From assembly GCA_002712305.1 (NCBI GenBank), contig PATE01000017.1, positions 5,441-23,860 of the forward strand: 18,420 nt of DNA. The letters are read 5' to 3'. This document shows positions 14,690 through 18,420 of this stretch, piece after piece (position 1 is the stretch's first letter; each line of letters starts with the position of its first letter). The notes beneath the pieces are model-generated. The model was not told the DNA's origin and ran no database searches. It worked only from the letters and a program-made list of their open reading frames with translations. The position numbers and the translations under genes are program-made. Origin of the DNA: Gemmatimonadota bacterium. Lineage in GTDB: Bacteria; Latescibacterota; UBA2968; UBA8231.

Positions 14690-15514
14690 ATGGACTGGTT
14701 GAGATATCTGCTTCTGTATGGGCCCGAGTTTGCGCCCATCGCTTCGGTTGCGGCCGCTGCGGTCCTGTTGACGCTGACGCAGCCAGAGGGTCTGATCCCC
14801 GAGACATCACGACGCAGATGGTTCGCCGTGGGAACCCTCGTCTTCATCGTCCTCGCGTGGCGGCCGATCACGGAGGGGGCCTTCTTCGTTCTGTGTATGG
14901 TGGGCGCCCTGCCCTGGCTGTACTGGTTCACACGCACACACGGGCATCAGCGTCTGAATTCCTTCCGCGACTGGGTCATCGTACTCGGCGCTGTCGTCAC
15001 ACTCGTAGGATCACAGGTCTTCCTGCACGAGGTGGATTACATGCGCGTCAGTGCCGGAGAGACAAGTATCCGGGCCCTGCACAGCAGCGAGGCGGCAGAG
15101 TTGCGCTTCGAGGACTACAGCACGGGCGAACAACGCCGCCTCTCCGACTATCGGGGGAAGGTGGTGGTCCTCGACTTCTGGCGTCCCTCGTGCTTTGTCT
15201 GTGTGGAGCAGATGTCGATCCTCGACGTGTTGTTTGACCAGTATGGGGCTGAAGGTCTCGTCGTCATTCACGTCGCCGCGTGGGAACGGGATCGGGCGAT
15301 GACGTATGTCGCTCAGAATCAACGGGACACGGTCTATGGAGGGTTGGATGGCGTCGAACAGGCGTCTTCGATCTTTACGCAGATCGGCAGGCCAGACGGG
15401 GTTGGCCTGCCGCAGGTCATCGTGATCGATCGCGAGGGCATCATCCGTTCGAGCTTCACGGGTGGCGTGCTGCCGTACACGCAATTCGCCATCGGCGTGA
15501 TCCCCTACCTATAG
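14690..15514 (+). CDS. Membrane-anchored TlpA/ResA-like thioredoxin-fold protein
   Basis: A 274-residue protein with about four hydrophobic helices in the first 113 residues (roughly 11-30, 44-57, 63-81 and 94-113) and a C-terminal thioredoxin-like domain. The domain shows LSDYRGKVVVLDFWRPSCFVCVEQM with the redox pair Cys168-F-V-Cys171, and the cis-proline segment GLPQVIVIDREG (Pro241). Such proteins reduce or exchange disulphides outside the cytoplasm, for example in cytochrome c or secreted-enzyme maturation. The multi-helix anchor is larger than the single helix of ResA or TlpA. ATG 14690 has GAGGGG 5 nt upstream, overlapping the preceding stop. It is the last gene of the PhyH-3 unit and converges with PhyH-4. 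Confidence 0.87.
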   Translation: MDWLRYLLLYGPEFAPIASVAAAAVLLTLTQPEGLIPETSRRRWFAVGTLVFIVLAWRPITEGAFFVLCMVGALPWLYWFTRTHGHQRLNSFRDWVIVLGAVVTLVGSQVFLHEVDYMRVSAGETSIRALHSSEAAELRFEDYSTGEQRRLSDYRGKVVVLDFWRPSCFVCVEQMSILDVLFDQYGAEGLVVIHVAAWERDRAMTYVAQNQRDTVYGGLDGVEQASSIFTQIGRPDGVGLPQVIVIDREGIIRSSFTGGVLPYTQFAIGVIPYL

Positions 15515-15533
15515 GATCTGGCCTGTAGGATCT
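15508..15533 (+). repeat. Imperfect 12-bp direct repeat across the thioredoxin-like gene's stop codon
   Basis: CCTATAGGATCT (15508-15519) and CCTGTAGGATCT (15522-15533) differ at one base and have a period of 14. The first copy contains the TAG stop at 15512-15514. It lies in the 49-bp gap between two convergent genes. Confidence 0.85.
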
Positions 15534-15563
15534 ACCCCCCGTTATGATCGCTCTGTTCGTCGG

Positions 15564-16646
15564 CTAATCAATCGAGGCCGCACGCAGTTCGTCCGACCAA
15601 TCCCGCCACGCGTCGCCGCCCGCATTGTCGAGGGCGAGTTCGTCTGACAGGGCGGCCCGCGTCTTCAGATACCCGTAGATCGTCGCCTGACGGATGACGT
15701 CGTCAGAGCAGTTCTGCCCGGCCATGTGAAGGATCTTCGTATGCCACAACACGACACTTCCCGCTGGACCGTGCGTATCGACCGGTTTCGTGTCCACCTT
15801 GATCTGGCCAATGACCGCATCACTGTATCCACCCGCCTTGCGATCGGTCAGGTGTTTGTCCGTGTGTTTTTCGCCCTCTTTGTAGGCCTCCCACTGCTCA
15901 TCCCAGATCCTCGTATGGCTGCCCGGCCATACGGTGAATCCTCCCGAGTTCGGCGGCAGATCATCGATGTAGGCGGCGAACTGGAGTCGCCAACGTCCAT
16001 AACACGCCCCATCAGAATGGGAACCCCGATACTCCGGGCCCGGTGACGGGCTGTTTGGAAGTGTGCAATAGAGCCCGCGGCTCCCCTGACCGTTGAGCCA
16101 GACGGGGCCATTCTTTGGCAGTTTCAGGGCATCCTCGGTTTCGAAGGTCCCTTTCTCCGGCCATCCCATGCGGTCACCCATGTGGCTCACCAAGCCACCC
16201 ACGGCGTCATCACTCATCAGGCACGGACCTGTTGTCATCCCCGATTCATCAGCACCTTCGGGCCACACGACCGTATCGGCCCCCATCAACTGCTCGGCGA
16301 TTCTCCACAGGGCCCGCGGCGACAGGTCGAGCATGTCCTGCTCTGCGCCGTTGCGGATGTAGAATCGGTGGCCCTTTCCTCCCAGAAGTGGCTCGCCTCC
16401 ACCGCTCGGCCGTTTTGCCGCCAACCTCTCGCTTTCTTCGTCCGAGATGGGGCCCCACGTGGCGGGGTCATCTCGTTTCATTCTTGGCAGACCGTCGGCC
16501 AACGTCTCCCACATCTTGTCGCGCGCCGACCGACACCGTTCGGGATCGAGGACGCCCGGCAGCACGAGGTAGCCGTCCCGTTTGAATTGGACGACTTGAT
16601 CACTGGTCAATGGGGCGATCTGGTCGACTGCTGGGATCGTCGTCAT
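15564..16646 (-). CDS. Phytanoyl-CoA dioxygenase (PhyH) family protein, PhyH-4, intact iron triad
   Basis: A 360-residue cytoplasmic Fe(II)/2-oxoglutarate oxygenase, the longest of the four here. The N-terminus has VVQFKRDGYLVLPGVLDPER. The iron motif is GSHSDGA (His210-x-Asp212), followed by the strand RLQFAAYIDDLPPNSGGFTVWPGSH, the distal His307 in LWHTKILHMAGQN and Arg319 as 2-oxoglutarate anchor. A roughly 100-residue insertion before the iron motif (about 100-205) distinguishes it from the other three. ATG 16646 overlaps the SMP-30 stop as ATGA, so translation is coupled and a separate ribosome site is not needed; the open frame continues upstream to 16751 but only inside the SMP-30 gene. 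It ends a sialidase-like/SMP-30/PhyH operon. Confidence 0.93.
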   Translation of the reverse strand: MTTIPAVDQIAPLTSDQVVQFKRDGYLVLPGVLDPERCRSARDKMWETLADGLPRMKRDDPATWGPISDEESERLAAKRPSGGGEPLLGGKGHRFYIRNGAEQDMLDLSPRALWRIAEQLMGADTVVWPEGADESGMTTGPCLMSDDAVGGLVSHMGDRMGWPEKGTFETEDALKLPKNGPVWLNGQGSRGLYCTLPNSPSPGPEYRGSHSDGACYGRWRLQFAAYIDDLPPNSGGFTVWPGSHTRIWDEQWEAYKEGEKHTDKHLTDRKAGGYSDAVIGQIKVDTKPVDTHGPAGSVVLWHTKILHMAGQNCSDDVIRQATIYGYLKTRAALSDELALDNAGGDAWRDWSDELRAASID

Positions 16647-17542
16647 CGGTTGTCTCTGTCCCTGTCTGTGTGCATCATGGCCCAACTCCTGCCGGCATGG
16701 GGTGCCCGGAAGGCTTCGATACATCCTCGGTCGGACACTGTGACGTAGCAAGTCCGGCCGTCGGTTCCTCCGAAGGCGATGTTGGTCGGGTTCTTTCCCT
16801 TGATGGTGATCTCATCCAGCAATTCGCCGCCGGGGGAGATGATAGCGACTGTTCCCTTGCCGTAGCGCGTGACGTAGAGATTCCCCATCTCGTCGCAACG
16901 CATTCCATCGAGGCCAAAATCTTCGAAGGTGATCAGGAGTCGCTTATTCGACAGCTGACCGTCTGCAGACAGATCATACTGCCAGATCCAACGCTGCGCG
17001 CTCTCGCCCACATAAAGCGTGCCGCCATCAGGACCGACCTCGATGCCATTGGTCGTGCCCATCTCCGTTTCCATCAGATGCACAGTGCCGTCGGGGTCGA
17101 TTCGCCAGAGCTGCCCGGTGCCCTCGGACCAGTTGGGATCACTGGCGAACAACACATCGGCATCGATGATGGCCAGATCGTTCGGCTGATTCATGCGTGG
17201 CTCATGGTCGAAGACACTGATGGCTTTCGAAATGGGGTCGAGGCGCAACACATTGTGCCCGGTCACGTCGGCCACGAACAGTTGACCCTGCCGGTCAAAC
17301 CTCAGGCCATTGGCCATGCCGCCGGCGGGCACATCCACAAAGGTGCCATGGGTGCCATCCGCAGAGACCCGTCCAAGGGAAAAACTGCCCTCCCAGAGTC
17401 CGAGCATGGTGAGCAGGGCAACGAACTGGCCGCTCGCACTCGAACCATCTGTCAACTCACCGTACCCCATGGCAAAAAGGGTTCCCTCTGCATCACAGAC
17501 GGGCCCTTCGACCAGACCTGTGAACGTGTCCTGCGGGACCAC
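16643..17542 (-). CDS. SMP-30/gluconolactonase-family protein (possibly 5'-truncated by an in-frame TGA)
   Basis: A 299-residue six-bladed beta-propeller of the SMP-30/gluconolactonase/LRE family, which hydrolyses sugar lactones using one divalent metal. The metal ligands are present: Glu12 in LVEGPVCD, Asn165 in TTNGIEVGPDG and Asp212 in GLDGMRCDEMG; MANGLRF and QPNDLAI are further blade motifs. The GTG start leaves only about 11 residues before the first ligand, and AGGG lies 8 nt upstream. The same frame continues upstream through one TGA (17546-17548) into a signal-peptide-like leader, so this may be the body of an exported protein whose leader is now split off. It is coupled to PhyH-4 by an ATGA overlap. 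Confidence 0.88.
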   Translation of the reverse strand: MVPQDTFTGLVEGPVCDAEGTLFAMGYGELTDGSSASGQFVALLTMLGLWEGSFSLGRVSADGTHGTFVDVPAGGMANGLRFDRQGQLFVADVTGHNVLRLDPISKAISVFDHEPRMNQPNDLAIIDADVLFASDPNWSEGTGQLWRIDPDGTVHLMETEMGTTNGIEVGPDGGTLYVGESAQRWIWQYDLSADGQLSNKRLLITFEDFGLDGMRCDEMGNLYVTRYGKGTVAIISPGGELLDEITIKGKNPTNIAFGGTDGRTCYVTVSDRGCIEAFRAPHAGRSWAMMHTDRDRDNR

Positions 17543-17545
17543 GTC

Positions 17546-17668
17546 TCACACCCTGTGGGTTCCGGAATCACCATCGGTGGCGCTATCATCGGTTTCGGTG
17601 AAACCGGCAGTCGCGACCAAGAGGAGGGCAGTGACAGCAGAGATGGACATGCTCGAGAAGTGATCCAT
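17546..17668 (-). CDS. Leader fragment: 40-residue signal-peptide-like ORF in frame with the SMP-30 gene
   Basis: This small ORF starts 11 nt after the sialidase-like gene's stop and encodes a hydrophobic leader (MSISAVTALLLVATAGF, residues 7-23, with an A-T-A site) plus a Thr/Asp-rich linker ending THRV, then TGA. Two codons later, in the same frame, the GTG of the SMP-30 protein begins. A single C-to-T change (CGA to TGA) or a base-call error would explain the split. The n-region lacks Lys or Arg, which is unusual for an export signal. It could alternatively be a chance open frame, or a separate tiny peptide. Reading 16643-17668 as one interrupted gene is my preferred interpretation. Confidence 0.55.
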   Translation of the reverse strand: MDHFSSMSISAVTALLLVATAGFTETDDSATDGDSGTHRV

Positions 17669-17679
17669 TCGATTCCCGT

Positions 17680-18420
17680 TCACAGCGATGTGTTGTCCTG
17701 CAAGATATCACCGATCGAAAAACGGACACACGCCAGTCGTTTGTATCCATCGGCCTCGAACAGGCACAGAACGTGCGCGCGCGCCTCCCCCGGCGCGACC
17801 ATGACCAGATCACTATAGGCGGAAGGCCCTTTGTAGATCAGCATGGCGTGGGGCCACGTGTGGCCGCCATCCTCGCTCAGGTAGGCCGTCAGTTCCGAGC
17901 GGTCTCCGGTGCTGGCAGGGTGCACAACCAGGACCCGACGGTCACCGAGACTCAAAATACTTCCCTGACAGGAAAGCTCCGGCAGGGACGGCACGAATTC
18001 GATGGGCGACCAGCTCTGGCCACCATTTGAACTCCAGGACCGTCCTCGCTGCTGTCGGCCACCCCGGCTTCGCGCGGTCAGATACACACGGCCATCGACC
18101 TCTGCTGCTTCGCACTCGTCGGTTGTATCGTGGGTCAGCTTCTCGGATGGACGCCAACTCTCGCCGCCATCGTCACTCAACAGGGCATAGGAGCTCTGAA
18201 TCTTTCCCCAGTTTGCCGGTCGCCACGTCGCCGGGCCGGGACTCTCGTCGACCCAGCAGGGAATCAGCAGGCGACCGCTGGCCAACTGGATGCCGTGCCC
18301 CGGACCGGTGCCAACGAAGGTCCCGCCGGGGAGCAGAGCCTGGGCGCTGATGTCACGGGGCACATCCCACGTGTGACCGTCATCGCGACTGCGACTGAGA
18401 AAGACTCCCTGGTTGTCCTT
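17680..18420 (-). CDS. Sialidase-like BNR/Asp-box repeat protein, C-terminal part (truncated by window edge)
   Basis: The last 246 residues of a GH33-like neuraminidase-fold protein whose start lies beyond the right edge. Four Asp-box motifs (S-x-D-x-G-x-x-W) are seen in order: SRDDGHTW, SDDGGESW, SSNGGQSW and SEDGGHTW. FVGTGPGHGIQLASGRLLIPCW and VYLTARSRGG match segments around active-site loops and arginines of sialidases and related exo-glycosidases. Members release terminal sialic acids or other sugars from glycans, usually outside the cell, but the substrate of this branch is unclear. It ends with TGA at 17680-17682 and is the first visible gene of an operon with the SMP-30 and PhyH-4 genes. 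Confidence 0.88.
   Translation of the reverse strand, partial: KDNQGVFLSRSRDDGHTWDVPRDISAQALLPGGTFVGTGPGHGIQLASGRLLIPCWVDESPGPATWRPANWGKIQSSYALLSDDGGESWRPSEKLTHDTTDECEAAEVDGRVYLTARSRGGRQQRGRSWSSNGGQSWSPIEFVPSLPELSCQGSILSLGDRRVLVVHPASTGDRSELTAYLSEDGGHTWPHAMLIYKGPSAYSDLVMVAPGEARAHVLCLFEADGYKRLACVRFSIGDILQDNTSL

Noticed and set aside
14494-15237. Plus-strand open frame of about 247 codons across the unidentified gene and the TlpA-like gene
   Set aside because: It is out of frame with both supported genes and lacks a ribosome site.
17546-17548. TGA recoding (selenocysteine or alternative code) in the SMP-30 leader
   Set aside because: TGA is used as an ordinary stop by several genes here, including the adjacent sialidase-like and SMP-30 genes, and no recoding structure is apparent.
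16610-17818. Long open frame on the plus strand (about 402 codons) opposite the SMP-30 and PhyH-4 genes
   Set aside because: It is fully antisense to two genes with clear family motifs, crosses their boundary, and its product has no recognisable domain; GC-rich genes commonly give such shadows.
1-18420. CRISPR arrays, tRNA or rRNA genes, insertion sequences, phage or defence genes
   Set aside because: I found no regularly spaced repeats, cloverleaf-like genes, transposase or integrase motifs, or defence-related domains on reading both strands by eye.

Overview
The window is a GC-rich, densely coded bacterial chromosome segment of catabolic or accessory genes. It holds 20 credible protein-coding genes or gene fragments. 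I see no RNA gene, transposase, phage gene or CRISPR array. Four separate phytanoyl-CoA dioxygenase (PhyH) family oxygenases in 18 kb, next to sugar-handling genes and a BNR-repeat sialidase-like protein, resemble what is usually seen in Latescibacterota, Poribacteria and similar environmental or sponge-associated lineages. That taxonomic guess is inference; no marker gene is present.

Layout from left to right. (1) Minus strand, 1-1825: a family-1 solute-binding protein followed by the start of a sugar ABC permease that runs off the left edge. (2) Plus strand, 2150-2983: PhyH-1. (3) Minus strand, 5158 down to 3031: a tightly packed operon of a TIM-barrel sugar isomerase/epimerase, a RidA-family protein and an HSL-type alpha/beta hydrolase. 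(4) Plus strand, 5326-6306: an exported metallophosphoesterase with a good sigma70-like promoter. (5) Minus strand, 9599 down to 6353: a small metallophosphoesterase, an M24 peptidase/creatinase-fold protein and an SGNH-like protein. (6) Plus strand, 9757-10932: a DUF1805 protein and PhyH-2. (7) Minus strand, 12898 down to 10953: a protein I cannot identify and an aldose 1-epimerase. (8) Plus strand, 13075-15514: PhyH-3, a second unidentified protein and a membrane-anchored TlpA-like thioredoxin. (9) Minus strand, 18420 down to 15564: the tail of a sialidase-like BNR protein, an SMP-30/gluconolactonase-family protein and PhyH-4. The last two overlap by ATGA.

Taken together the region looks like a set of small convergent and divergent operons for acquiring and oxidatively processing carbohydrate or other small organic substrates: uptake (ABC), release (sialidase-like), ring and epimer chemistry (GalM, isomerase, SMP-30), hydroxylation (four PhyH), hydrolysis (esterase, SGNH, M24, phosphoesterases) and clean-up of reactive intermediates (RidA). 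The substrates cannot be read from the sequence.

The items most worth a second look are an in-frame TGA that splits a signal-peptide-like leader from the SMP-30 protein; two of the four PhyH proteins lacking the aspartate of the HxD iron motif while the other two keep it; two unidentified genes embedded in conserved-looking operons; and three short tandem duplications at gene ends or leaders.
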